NCBI GenBank assembly: GCA_947627215.1
Contig: CANQVD010000028.1
Span: forward strand, 1 to 51,180
Direction: 5' to 3'
From: an uncultured Eisenbergiella sp.
Lineage (GTDB): Bacteria; Bacillota; Clostridia; Lachnospirales; Lachnospiraceae
Length of the DNA stretch: 51,180 nt
Every line of letters begins with the position of its first letter. The stretch's first letter is position 1. The translations under genes were made by a program, and so were the position numbers. The notes beneath the pieces are model-generated. The model was not told the DNA's origin and did not search any database. It saw only the letters and a list, made by a program, of their open reading frames with translations. This document shows positions 25,416 through 33,519 of this stretch, in pieces.

Positions 25416-26693
25416 TTATTTCACGATCTTCAGCACCGCAGTCTTGACATACCCCGTTTTCCCTTCGAACTTCACCTTCGTCCAGCCATCCGCCTGCTGC
25501 ATGAGAATCTCCAGCCTGCCGCCCTGATAGCAGACGCCGATCCGCTCCGCCTTCTCATCCGGGCTTTTGCGGACATTGACCGTCTCCGCCACCATGACCG
25601 TTCCGGAAGCAGGAAGCGCCGCAGACGCGCCGGCATCCTCCCCGCCGTCTGTCCCGGAGACATCTCCCTCTCCCGCGTTTTCCAGATCTTCGCCCACAGG
25701 CTCCAGATACTCCGATTTGACAAAGCCCTCTTTTCCGTTATAATTCACCTTCGTCCAGCCGTTCGCCCGGCTCTCCAACGCTTCCAGCACATCGCCGGTC
25801 TGCAGCTTGCCGATCCGGTCCGCCTGCTCGCTGTCGGAGGCGCGGACATTCACCACTTCCGTGGCCCGTACCTCGCCCGGCCGGATCAGCGTCCCGTCCG
25901 GCTCCGCCGTTTCCGCTTCCTCAGACGCCTGCGCATCCGCCAGCGCCTCCCCCACCTCTACCTTCAGTTCCTCCGTCATCCTCGCGAGGAAATCGCTCAG
26001 ATCCTCATCCGCCGTGACCGCCTCGTTGAACTTCACCTGCACGAGGTTCATCAGATCCACCACGTCGTCCTGGGCGGACACCTCCTCCAGATAGGCGTTC
26101 ACCGCCTCTTCCACTTCGCCCTCATAAATATAGTAGCTCCCGTCTTCCCGTCCGTAAACGAGGAAAGGGCTGATGCCCGGCACAAGCGCGTCCACATCCC
26201 GGAACTTCACCTCATAGGATACGTACACCACAAAGGAATCCTCCACCGGACCCGCCTTGGTATAGCAGGTCAGATCCTGGTAGCTTTCGATATATTCGCT
26301 GCGCTTCTGCAGGTAGATCAGCATATCCTCGCTCAGAGAGTCCGCAACGGACTGCAGCGTCTCCACGTCGCCCTCCGCCGCCGCGCGGTAATACGACTCC
26401 ATCAGCGCCGTGATCTGCGGATACGCGTTCTCCTCCAGCGCCACAGCCGCGCTCTCTCCGGCGCTTTCGCTTTCCGAAGCACCGGTTTCCTCCTCTGCAG
26501 CCGCTTCCGATTCCGTCTCCTCCGAAATGCCGAGGGACGTCTGCCGGGTCCCGCTTCCGGACAGCGCGCCCGCCAGTATCACGATCAGAACGGCCAGTGC
26601 GGCGGCCGCGCCGATCACCCTGTTCCGGTTTTCCTGCAATGCCTGAAGAAGCTTTTCCTTCGCTTCCCTCTTCGGTTCTTTCGGTTCTCCCAT
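25416..26693 (-). CDS. Membrane-anchored protein with two bacterial SH3 domains
   Basis: 425 residues. A basic cytoplasmic N-terminus (1-25) and one membrane helix (about 26-45, VIGAAAALAVLIVILAGAL) place the rest outside the cell. A Glu/Ser/Ala-rich linker (about 50-90) leads to a mixed alpha/beta domain (about 95-235). Two SH3b domains, about 285-335 (VVNVRASDSEQADRIG) and 368-425 (TVNVRKSPDEKAERIG), follow, joined by an acidic linker. SH3b repeats often bind cell-wall peptides, so a wall-sensing or wall-binding role is likely but not proven. No catalytic domain is visible. Confidence 0.85.
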   Translation of the reverse strand: MGEPKEPKREAKEKLLQALQENRNRVIGAAAALAVLIVILAGALSGSGTRQTSLGISEETESEAAAEEETGASESESAGESAAVALEENAYPQITALMESYYRAAAEGDVETLQSVADSLSEDMLIYLQKRSEYIESYQDLTCYTKAGPVEDSFVVYVSYEVKFRDVDALVPGISPFLVYGREDGSYYIYEGEVEEAVNAYLEEVSAQDDVVDLMNLVQVKFNEAVTADEDLSDFLARMTEELKVEVGEALADAQASEEAETAEPDGTLIRPGEVRATEVVNVRASDSEQADRIGKLQTGDVLEALESRANGWTKVNYNGKEGFVKSEYLEPVGEDLENAGEGDVSGTDGGEDAGASAALPASGTVMVAETVNVRKSPDEKAERIGVCYQGGRLEILMQQADGWTKVKFEGKTGYVKTAVLKIVK

Positions 26694-26765
26694 GCGATCC
26701 CATCCTTTACACAGCAGCCGGCTGTACGGCTGCCCTGATTCACAGCGTCAAAGTCTCCCCCGCGC

Positions 26766-26904
26766 AAAAAAAGAGTGATGCCCGTATGCAACCGACAGGA
26801 ATCGAACCTGCATTAAAGGCGTCGGAGGCCTTCGTTCTATCCGTTAGACTACGGTTGCTTAAGGTAATATCCGAAGATATTACAGAATTATTACGCATCA
26901 CTCT
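26766..26904 (-). ncRNA. tRNA-Arg precursor whose ends pair to form the terminator
   Basis: The predicted transcript start is near 26903. Its first ten bases, AGAGTGATGC (26904-26895), are complementary to GCATCACTCT (26781-26772), which is followed by a run of Ts to 26766. Between them lie a hairpin GTAATATC-TTCG-GATATTAC (26883-26864) and the tRNA. The 5' end thus appears to close the terminator stem around the tRNA. Confidence 0.65.
26787..26858 (-). tRNA. tRNA-Arg(CCG)
   Basis: A 72-base minus-strand tRNA with acceptor GCAACCG/CGGTTGC, anticodon stem AAGGC/GCCTT and loop CTCCGAC (anticodon CCG, decoding CGG). The T arm is GCAGG/CCTGT with TTCGATT. CCA is not encoded. Its own promoter and terminator make it a single-gene unit. 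Confidence 0.94.
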
Positions 26905-26909
26905 GTCAT

Positions 26910-26938
26910 ATAGTATCACATGTTCCGGTTCTTGTCCA
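26910..26938 (-). promoter_or_regulatory. Promoter of tRNA-Arg
   Basis: TGGACA (26938-26933), 17 bases, TACTAT (26915-26910) on the minus strand. The predicted start falls on the 5' arm of the enclosing stem. Confidence 0.65.
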
Positions 26939-27013
26939 GATATTTTTTGAAAAGATTTTCTTAATTCCTGCGAACGGATACCGGACATCCATTCGAAGAC
27001 CTTCACGCCCCCT

Positions 27014-27835
27014 TCACAGAACCGAAATATCTCCGGTCCGTCTGTCAAAATAGTACACGCTGTCAGACAGATAGCTTTCCCGATCCTCCATCTGCCGGTT
27101 GGCGGACGCCACCATCCCGTACAGGAGCTCCCTGGTCTCTTCCCGCCCCTTCGGCAGAAGAATCACCTCATTCACGCTCGCGGGGAGGATGTAGCAGCTA
27201 TGTCCCGTTTCCTGTGCAAAGGACTGCAGGACATCCGGATACAAAAGGGAAACCGCGCCGTGAAACCAGGCCGTATTGCCCAGTACCCACATGGGAGAAA
27301 GCACGCCGCGCGCCCGGATCTGCCGGTCCAGCCATCCGGTCATCAAATGCGCGGCCGCGTCCAGCCGTCCTTCTGCCGCGCCGGGAAAACGGCCCTTCAA
27401 AAGGGAACGGAACATATCCCAAACAGATCCCTTTTCGCCGCTGTCCATCAGCGCGCTCATGGGACGCAGCACGGGCGGAAACAGACGCCGCATATTGTCC
27501 AGCGCATCCTGCGCAAGCTGCATCGTCCCGATTCCCCATCTGTCCTGTTCCTCCAGGGTGACGGAGCGGCACGTCCTGCCGTCCGTCTCCCGTTCTCCCG
27601 ATATCAGGCAGACAACCGCCTCAAGATCCGCCGCGCCCCTGACATGAGGCGCCTTCGCCAGAAGCTGCACCGCGGAAACACACGCCAGCCTGCAGATCAG
27701 GTGAGGCCTGGCTTCATCATAGGTCTGAAAGAAAGATTCCATAAACCGATACGCTCCCGTGACATGGCGCAGCCGCCTGCACGGCCGCATATTTCGTTCA
27801 ATATCCGCCGATCGCGCTCTCAAATCTCGAACCAT
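27014..27835 (-). CDS. DUF5688-like protein, possibly N-terminally short
   Basis: Up to 273 residues. Features recalling the DUF5688 family of Lachnospiraceae are the CRLACVSAVQLLAKAPHVRG segment, RWGI, RRLFPPV, and the C-terminal SCYILPASVNEVILLP followed by LSDSVYYFDR. Family members are usually longer at the N-terminus, and that part appears to be missing here. The start is unclear. ATG 27835 would have a leader of only about five bases from the promoter at 27847-27875. A later ATG at 27742 (MESFFQTY) follows GGGAG. Function unknown. Confidence 0.7.
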   Translation of the reverse strand: MVRDLRARSADIERNMRPCRRLRHVTGAYRFMESFFQTYDEARPHLICRLACVSAVQLLAKAPHVRGAADLEAVVCLISGERETDGRTCRSVTLEEQDRWGIGTMQLAQDALDNMRRLFPPVLRPMSALMDSGEKGSVWDMFRSLLKGRFPGAAEGRLDAAAHLMTGWLDRQIRARGVLSPMWVLGNTAWFHGAVSLLYPDVLQSFAQETGHSCYILPASVNEVILLPKGREETRELLYGMVASANRQMEDRESYLSDSVYYFDRRTGDISVL

Positions 27836-27846
27836 GTCCCGTTTTG

Positions 27847-27875
27847 ATTATAACTGCCGGTTTCCTTTTTGTCCA
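27847..27875 (-). promoter_or_regulatory. Promoter of the DUF5688-like gene
   Basis: TGGACA (27875-27870), 17 bases and a perfect TATAAT (27852-27847) on the minus strand. The start would fall at about 27840, almost on the first ATG. Confidence 0.7.
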
Positions 27876-27911
27876 GAAAAAGTTCCCGCGACAGACCGCC
27901 GGCCTTCCTTC

Positions 27912-28019
27912 TCAGCCCTCCTCCCGCATCAGCTCCAGATAATCGCTCTCATCCGCGAACAGGCGGTAGCTGCCGTCCACATAGCCCATATAACCCTCAT
28001 TCACATAGTAGCCCTTCAT
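27912..28019 (-). CDS. 35-residue protein with Gly/Tyr motif
   Basis: A short reading frame from ATG 28019, five bases after AAGGAGGT, encodes 35 residues starting MKGYYVNEGYMGYVDG and ending MREEG. The Shine-Dalgarno is among the best in the window, and the sequence is like small proteins I recall from other Lachnospiraceae (GYMGYVDG-x-Y-x-LF). The acidic and aromatic content and lack of a hydrophobic helix suggest a soluble peptide. Function unknown. It points away from the ABC-F gene and towards the DUF5688-like gene. Confidence 0.7.
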   Translation of the reverse strand: MKGYYVNEGYMGYVDGSYRLFADESDYLELMREEG

Positions 28020-28138
28020 GCCGTACCTCCTTTTCCAAACGCCGGCCTCCTTCATCTGCCGGTCGGCCCTGCCGTTTCCTTTTTCGATTTCAGTATCCCG
28101 CTTTTGGTGTCCCATAGAACGTACTTTATCTTTTCCCC

Positions 28139-28168
28139 TTGAAATCGCCCGGACTTTATGGTTATAAT
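28139..28168 (+). promoter_or_regulatory. Promoter of the ABC-F operon
   Basis: TTGAAA (28139-28144), an 18-base spacer and a perfect TATAAT (28163-28168) give a start near 28175 and a leader of about 105 bases before the ABC-F gene. Confidence 0.75.
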
Positions 28169-28279
28169 GATGGATGGCCGCATCGGGGGCTTTTCGTTTT
28201 TGTACCGGCGAAAAAGCGCCGCGATCGCCGCCCTGCCGCCCTGTGTTTTTGTCACCCTGAAAGGAAATGCGTTTTTACC

Positions 28280-29917
28280 ATGATAAGTGCGAACAATGTC
28301 ACCTTACGTCTGGGCAAGAAGGCCCTGTTTGAAGACGTGAACATCAAATTCACGGAAGGCAACTGCTACGGCATCATCGGCGCCAACGGCGCCGGGAAGT
28401 CCACCTTCCTGCGGATCCTCTCCGGCCAGCTCGAGACCACCTCCGGCGACGTGGTCATGACGCCCGGCCAGCGCATGAGCGTGCTGGAACAGGATCACTT
28501 CAAATACGACGAATTTCCCGTGATGGATGTGGTCATCATGGGCAACGCCCGCCTTTATGAAATCATGAAGGAAAAGGACGCGATTTACGCCAAAGAGGAT
28601 TTTTCCGATGAGGACGGCATCCGCGCCTCCGAGCTGGAGGCGGAATTCGCGGAGCTGGACGGCTGGAACGCGGAATCTGACGCCGCCACTCTGCTGAACG
28701 GGCTCGGCATCGACGAAGGCCTGCATAACAGCCTGATGAAGGATTTGAACGGCAGCGAAAAGGTCAAGGTCCTGCTGGCCAGGGCGCTGTTCGGCAATCC
28801 GGACATTCTGCTCCTGGACGAGCCCACCAACCACCTGGATCTGGATGCCATCGACTGGCTGGAGGAATTTCTCATCAATTTTGAAAACACGGTCATCGTG
28901 GTCTCCCACGACCGCTACTTTTTAAATAAGGTATGTACCTATACCGCGGATATCGATTACGGCAAGATCACGCTCTACGCCGGCAACTACGATTTCTGGT
29001 ACGAATCCAGTCAGCTTCTGATCCGCCAGATGAAAGAGGCCAACCGGAAAAAGGAGGAAAAGATCAAAGAGCTCCAGGAATTCATCTCCCGCTTCTCGGC
29101 CAATGCCTCCAAATCCAGGCAGGCCACGTCCCGGAAACGGGCTCTGGAAAAAATCCAGTTGGACGAGATCAGGCCCTCCAGCCGAAAGTATCCCTATATC
29201 GACTTCCGTCCGGACCGGGAGATCGGCAATGAAGTGCTCACCGTCACCAACCTGAGCAAGACCGTCAACGGAGTAAAGGTGCTGGACAACATTTCCTTCA
29301 TCGTCGGCCACGACGACAAAATCGCCTTTGTGGGCGGCAACGAACAGGCCAAAACCGTGCTGTTCTCCATCCTCGCCGGCGAAATGGAGCCGGACAAAGG
29401 CAGCTATAAATGGGGCATCACCACGTCGCAGGCCTATTTTCCCAAGGATTCCACGGCGGAATTCGACAACGACTACACCATCGCGGAATGGCTCACCGGC
29501 TACTCTCCCGTCAAGGACGTGACCTATGTCCGCGGCTTTCTGGGAAGAATGCTCTTTGCGGGCGAGGACGGCGTGAAAAAGGTTCGCGTGCTCTCCGGCG
29601 GCGAAAAGGTCCGCTGCCTGCTCTCCAAAATGATGATTTCCGGCGCCAACTGTCTGATCCTGGACGAGCCCACCAATCATCTGGACATGGAATCCATCAC
29701 CGCTCTGAACAACGGGCTGATCAAATTCCCCGGCGTGGCGCTTTTCTCCTGCCATGACCATCAGTTCGTGCAGACCACGGCCAACCGGATCATGGAAATC
29801 CTGCCGGACGGCACCCTGATCGACAAGATCACCACCTATGACGAATACCTGGCCAACGACGAAATGGCGAGAAAGCGCACGGTCTACACTGCGCACGTGG
29901 AAGAGGACGAGAATTGA
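28280..29917 (+). CDS. ABC-F family ATPase (YkpA/YbiT-like)
   Basis: 545 residues from ATG 28280; the Shine-Dalgarno AAAGGA is weak and rather distant. Two ABC ATPase domains are joined by the linker of ABC-F proteins. The first has Walker A GANGAGKS near 40 and LLLDEPTNHLDL near 180. The second has a degenerate Walker A, GGNEQAKTV, near 355, then VLSGGEKVRCLLSKMM and LILDEPTNHLDMES. There are no membrane segments. ABC-F proteins act on the ribosome, not in transport. The atypical second Walker A is seen in this subgroup. The PHP gene overlaps its stop. Confidence 0.93.
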   Translation: MISANNVTLRLGKKALFEDVNIKFTEGNCYGIIGANGAGKSTFLRILSGQLETTSGDVVMTPGQRMSVLEQDHFKYDEFPVMDVVIMGNARLYEIMKEKDAIYAKEDFSDEDGIRASELEAEFAELDGWNAESDAATLLNGLGIDEGLHNSLMKDLNGSEKVKVLLARALFGNPDILLLDEPTNHLDLDAIDWLEEFLINFENTVIVVSHDRYFLNKVCTYTADIDYGKITLYAGNYDFWYESSQLLIRQMKEANRKKEEKIKELQEFISRFSANASKSRQATSRKRALEKIQLDEIRPSSRKYPYIDFRPDREIGNEVLTVTNLSKTVNGVKVLDNISFIVGHDDKIAFVGGNEQAKTVLFSILAGEMEPDKGSYKWGITTSQAYFPKDSTAEFDNDYTIAEWLTGYSPVKDVTYVRGFLGRMLFAGEDGVKKVRVLSGGEKVRCLLSKMMISGANCLILDEPTNHLDMESITALNNGLIKFPGVALFSCHDHQFVQTTANRIMEILPDGTLIDKITTYDEYLANDEMARKRTVYTAHVEEDEN

Positions 29918-30792
29918 AAACGGTAGATCTGCATGTGCATTCCAATAAATCGGACGGCAGCTTTTCTCCCGCCGGGCTGGTGGAGCTGGCCCTGCAAAAG
30001 GGACTGAGCGCCTTCGCGCTGACGGACCATGACACCACGGCGGGACTGGAGGAGGCTGTCGCCTGCGGGGCCCAAAAGGGAATCGAGGTGATTCGCGGCA
30101 TCGAATTCTCCACCTCCTACCGCCCCGCTCCCGGCGCGGCCGAAAAGGACATCCACATCGTAGGGCTCTTCATCGACGAAAAAGCGCCCGCGTTCCGGCA
30201 GCATATCACGGAATTTGTGGAAGCCCGCGTCCGGCGCAACCGGATCATGTGTGACAGGCTGGCGGCGGCCGGCATCGATATCAGCTATGAAAAGCTGACA
30301 GATGCCTTCCCGGACTCCGTCATCACCAGAGGGCACTACTCCCGCTATCTGTATGAGCATGGCTATGTGCGCACGCTTCGGGAGGCCTTCGACAAATATC
30401 TGGGGGACCATACGCCCTATTTCGTTCCCAGGGAAAAGATCACGCCCGCGCAGGCCGTTTCCCTGATCCTGGAGGTGAAGGGAATCCCGGTGCTGGCCCA
30501 TCCCACCCTGTACCATCTGGAGGAGGGCGCGCTTACGGCGCTGATCCGGAGCCTGAAGGACATCGGGCTGGCGGCGATGGAAACCGTCTATTCCACCTAC
30601 AGCGCCGCAGAAACCGGCCAGATGCAGCAGTTGGCCGCCCGGTTCGGTCTGCTGCCCTCCGGCGGCTCGGATTTTCACGGGAAAAGCAAACCGGGGCTGG
30701 AAATGGGCACGGGCTACGGAAATCTTTTCGTTCCGGAAAGCGTTCTGACCGCGCTGAAGGAAAAACGCAGCGAGCTGTTCCGGCTCACCTGA
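29914..30792 (+). CDS. PHP-domain phosphoesterase, TTG start
   Basis: 292 residues from TTG 29914, which overlaps the TGA of the ABC-F gene (TTGA). AGAGGA lies upstream, so translation is probably coupled. Metal-binding motifs of the PHP fold are present: DLHVHSNKSDG at the start, LTDHDT near 40, GIEFS near 68, and GGSDFHGKSKPG near 250. Proteins of this class (TrpH/YciV-like) hydrolyse 3',5'-nucleoside bisphosphates or short RNA. The exact substrate is not known here. A Cof-type HAD phosphatase follows 55 bases downstream. Confidence 0.9.
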   Translation: MKTVDLHVHSNKSDGSFSPAGLVELALQKGLSAFALTDHDTTAGLEEAVACGAQKGIEVIRGIEFSTSYRPAPGAAEKDIHIVGLFIDEKAPAFRQHITEFVEARVRRNRIMCDRLAAAGIDISYEKLTDAFPDSVITRGHYSRYLYEHGYVRTLREAFDKYLGDHTPYFVPREKITPAQAVSLILEVKGIPVLAHPTLYHLEEGALTALIRSLKDIGLAAMETVYSTYSAAETGQMQQLAARFGLLPSGGSDFHGKSKPGLEMGTGYGNLFVPESVLTALKEKRSELFRLT

Positions 30793-30847
30793 CGAGGGGC
30801 CGCACAGATCGCCTTTTTACGGAGAATCAGAAGAAAGGAAAGCTTTC

Positions 30848-31663
30848 ATGTCTTACAAGATCCTGTTCACCGATATGGACGGCACGCTGCTGGACAGCGG
30901 CAAGCAGATCTCTCCCGCCCTTCTCTCCCTGCTGCAAAGGCTGACCGCTTCCGGAGGACGCCTGGTGCTTTCCACCGGCCGGACCGTCAGCAGCATCCGG
31001 AAGGTCATCGAGCGCACCGGCCTCTTCTTTCCGGAAATGCTCATCATCGCCGCCAACGGAAACGCCGTCTACGACTGGGACCGGGAACAGTATCTGGTGA
31101 ACAAAACGGTGCCGCTTTCCATGGCCGGGGAGATCGTTTCCATGGCCGACCGCTATGGTCTGCACATCCAGACCTATACGGACACCCATGCGGTCTGTCA
31201 TAAAAAAACGCCGGAATCCCTGTTTTACCACAGGGGAACCGGCATGGATTTTCTTTATGCGGACGACATCATGCGCCTTTGCGACAAGCCGCCCTGCAAG
31301 CTGTTGGCCATCGATCTGAAGGACCGTTCAAGGCTCTCCCTGCTGCAGCGGGACGTTCTGGAGCGCTTCGGCGACACGCTGACGGCCATGTTTTCCTGCG
31401 ACGAATACCTGGAAATCTTCGACAAAACCGCCGGAAAAGGCAGCGCGGTGCGTTTCGTCTGCGATCACCTGCACATTCCCGCACGGGAGACCGTGGCCGC
31501 GGGGGACGCGGAAAACGATATTTCCATGCTGCAGGCCGCCGGCATCGGCGTCGCCATGGCCAACGCCGCACCCGAAGTAAAGCGAAACGCCGATTTCATC
31601 ACACAGCAGGACAACGACCACGACGGACTGGCGGAGGTGCTGCACCGGTATTTCGGGCTGTAA
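30848..31663 (+). CDS. Cof-type HAD sugar-phosphatase-like hydrolase
   Basis: 271 residues, ATG 30848 after GAAAGGAAAG. All four HAD motifs are intact: DMDGTLLDS near 10 (two Asp), STGRT near 43, the lysine in GKGSAVRF near 200, and AGDAENDISML near 220. Cof-type members dephosphorylate sugar phosphates, flavin or PLP precursors; the substrate cannot be told from sequence. It is the third gene of the rightward ABC-F-PHP-HAD operon. The 100-base gap after it holds no clear terminator. Confidence 0.92.
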   Translation: MSYKILFTDMDGTLLDSGKQISPALLSLLQRLTASGGRLVLSTGRTVSSIRKVIERTGLFFPEMLIIAANGNAVYDWDREQYLVNKTVPLSMAGEIVSMADRYGLHIQTYTDTHAVCHKKTPESLFYHRGTGMDFLYADDIMRLCDKPPCKLLAIDLKDRSRLSLLQRDVLERFGDTLTAMFSCDEYLEIFDKTAGKGSAVRFVCDHLHIPARETVAAGDAENDISMLQAAGIGVAMANAAPEVKRNADFITQQDNDHDGLAEVLHRYFGL

Positions 31664-31762
31664 ACGGCCCGGCAAAAATCCGCCGGACACGCCGTCCGTT
31701 CCGCCGGGCAAAAGGCCTGTGCGATACAGTCCTTCGTCCGTCCCTTCCCACCGCTCCTTCGT

Positions 31763-32014
31763 CTACCCTTCCACGATCAGATACCGGCCGTCTCCCACAT
31801 CGAATACCTCCGCCGCCTCCAGGATATCGCCGCAGCCGCCCGTATCGACGCCTTCTTCCTCGAAATACGCCGCCACATCCTGCGCGGAATCCGCTACCAC
31901 CGCCATGCAGTCCTCCAGAAATTCTTCCGCTTCCTCCGGCGTGGAAGCCACGTCCTCCCGGAAAAGCTGTCCCTGTTTTTCCAGAAAACACCGCAAGACC
32001 CTTTCATCAAACAT
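31763..32014 (-). CDS. Small acidic protein of unknown function
   Basis: 83 residues, ATG 32014 after AGGGAGGC. Strongly acidic, mostly helical, with a short C-terminal segment (VFDVGDGRYLIVEG) that could form two beta strands. Two cysteines (CF near 9, DCM near 36) and a third in GGCG do not form a known motif. I do not recognise the family. It follows the GH29 gene by 43 bases on the same strand and is probably the last gene of that run. Confidence 0.7.
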   Translation of the reverse strand: MFDERVLRCFLEKQGQLFREDVASTPEEAEEFLEDCMAVVADSAQDVAAYFEEEGVDTGGCGDILEAAEVFDVGDGRYLIVEG

Positions 32015-32057
32015 GCTTCCGCCTCCCTGTGTCCCTGCGGCCCAACGCGCCGCCGGC

Positions 32058-33497
32058 TCAATATACGCCGACGAACGCCAGAACAGGCGCCACCCGCGCG
32101 TCCGTGATCCGCACGATCAGTTCCTTCGTCCGCAGGCCGTTCAGCGGCACGATCTTCCTGTGCCCGATGACCGTACAGCTCTCGAATTCGGTTTCCCCGC
32201 CCTCCGCGTTCTCATAGCTGACCGTGAAGGACTCCACCCGCTGGCTGAACCGGATCTGTTCCTTCAATACCAGATATTCCAGCTTCTGCTCCTCCTCCCA
32301 GCGCAGCCTGACGGTGAGCGCTCTCTGCCCCTCCGGATTTTCAAAATATGTATCGTAGTTTTCCAGGCGCACATTTTCGATCGTGCAGCCGTTTTTGTCC
32401 ACCGCGGGCAGAGAATCGAGCCTGGCCTGCTCCGCCAGATTCCGCGCGAAGGCCTCCCGGAGAAAAGCGCCCAGCCCGGAAAGCGCCTTCACGTCGTTTT
32501 CATGAAACAGCCCCTCCGGCGTCGGCGGGAGGTTCAGAAGCATGTTGGCATTGCCGCCCACCGTCTTTAAGTAGATCTCCTTCAGATTCTCAGGGCTTCT
32601 CACCTGGCCGTCCTCCTCCGGATGGTAAAACCAGCCGGGCCGGATGGAAAGGTCCGTCTCCGCCGGATAAAAAATCAGATCCGGCTCATTTTGCAGCTTC
32701 CGCCGGCTGCCGAGATCCAGCAGGGTGCTGTCAATGCCCCGTTCGCGGAACTTCCTGTCGTCCTCCTTCTGACTCCTGTCGGCGACCCGTTCCGCACTGG
32801 CCATGTCCGCGGGCACCACGCTCCACTCGCTGGGCCGGGTCTTTCCGGCCTCGTTGCCGCACCAGCGGATGTCCGGCCCGCAGCCGAAAATACAGGCTCC
32901 CGGCTGCAGCCTGCGCACCGTTTCAAAATACCGCTCCCAGTCGTAGCGCTGCACCTTCCCGTTGGGGCCCTCCCCGCAGGCGCCGTCCAGCCAGACCACG
33001 CAGATCTCGCCGTAGCCGGTCAGCAACTCTTCGAGCTGGCGGACATAATAATCGTCATAGGGCTTTCCCTGGCCGTACAGCGGACAGTTCCGATCCCAGG
33101 GAGACAGGTACACTCCGAACTTAAGCCCGTATTCCCGGCAGGCATCGGACACCTCCCGCACGATATCGCCCTTTCCGCCCCGATAGGGGGAATTTTTCAC
33201 ACTGTGCTCCGTGTACCGGCTGGGCCACAGACAGAAACCGTCATGGTGCTTGCAGGTCAGGATGATTCCCCGCATGCCGCCGTCCTTCGCGGCCGCGGCC
33301 CACCGCCCCGCATCCATTTTCACCGGATTGAAGATGGATTCCGATTCGTCGCCCAGCCCCCACTCCCTTCCAGTATAGGTGTTCACGGTAAAATGGACAA
33401 AACAGAGAAATTCCAGCTCCTGATAGGCGATCTGCCTGGGATGCGGCACCGCGCTGATCAGGCGCAGATCCTCCTTTATGCCCTCATACATTTCCAT
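32058..33497 (-). CDS. GH29 family alpha-L-fucosidase
   Basis: 479 residues from ATG 33497 (MEMYEGIKED), with GGGGGAG upstream. The GH29 barrel shows CKHHDGFCLWPS near 82-93 and the probable nucleophile Asp171 in VVWLDGACGE. A C-terminal beta domain covers about 340-479. There is no signal peptide, so it should hydrolyse imported fucosylated oligosaccharides in the cytoplasm. The gene lies 22 bases after the HAD-BTAD fusion gene, so the regulator and this enzyme are probably made from one transcript. No transporter or other fucose gene is seen here. Confidence 0.9.
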   Translation of the reverse strand: MEMYEGIKEDLRLISAVPHPRQIAYQELEFLCFVHFTVNTYTGREWGLGDESESIFNPVKMDAGRWAAAAKDGGMRGIILTCKHHDGFCLWPSRYTEHSVKNSPYRGGKGDIVREVSDACREYGLKFGVYLSPWDRNCPLYGQGKPYDDYYVRQLEELLTGYGEICVVWLDGACGEGPNGKVQRYDWERYFETVRRLQPGACIFGCGPDIRWCGNEAGKTRPSEWSVVPADMASAERVADRSQKEDDRKFRERGIDSTLLDLGSRRKLQNEPDLIFYPAETDLSIRPGWFYHPEEDGQVRSPENLKEIYLKTVGGNANMLLNLPPTPEGLFHENDVKALSGLGAFLREAFARNLAEQARLDSLPAVDKNGCTIENVRLENYDTYFENPEGQRALTVRLRWEEEQKLEYLVLKEQIRFSQRVESFTVSYENAEGGETEFESCTVIGHRKIVPLNGLRTKELIVRITDARVAPVLAFVGVY

Positions 33498-33519
33498 CCT
33501 TCTCCCCCGTTTTTCGCCG

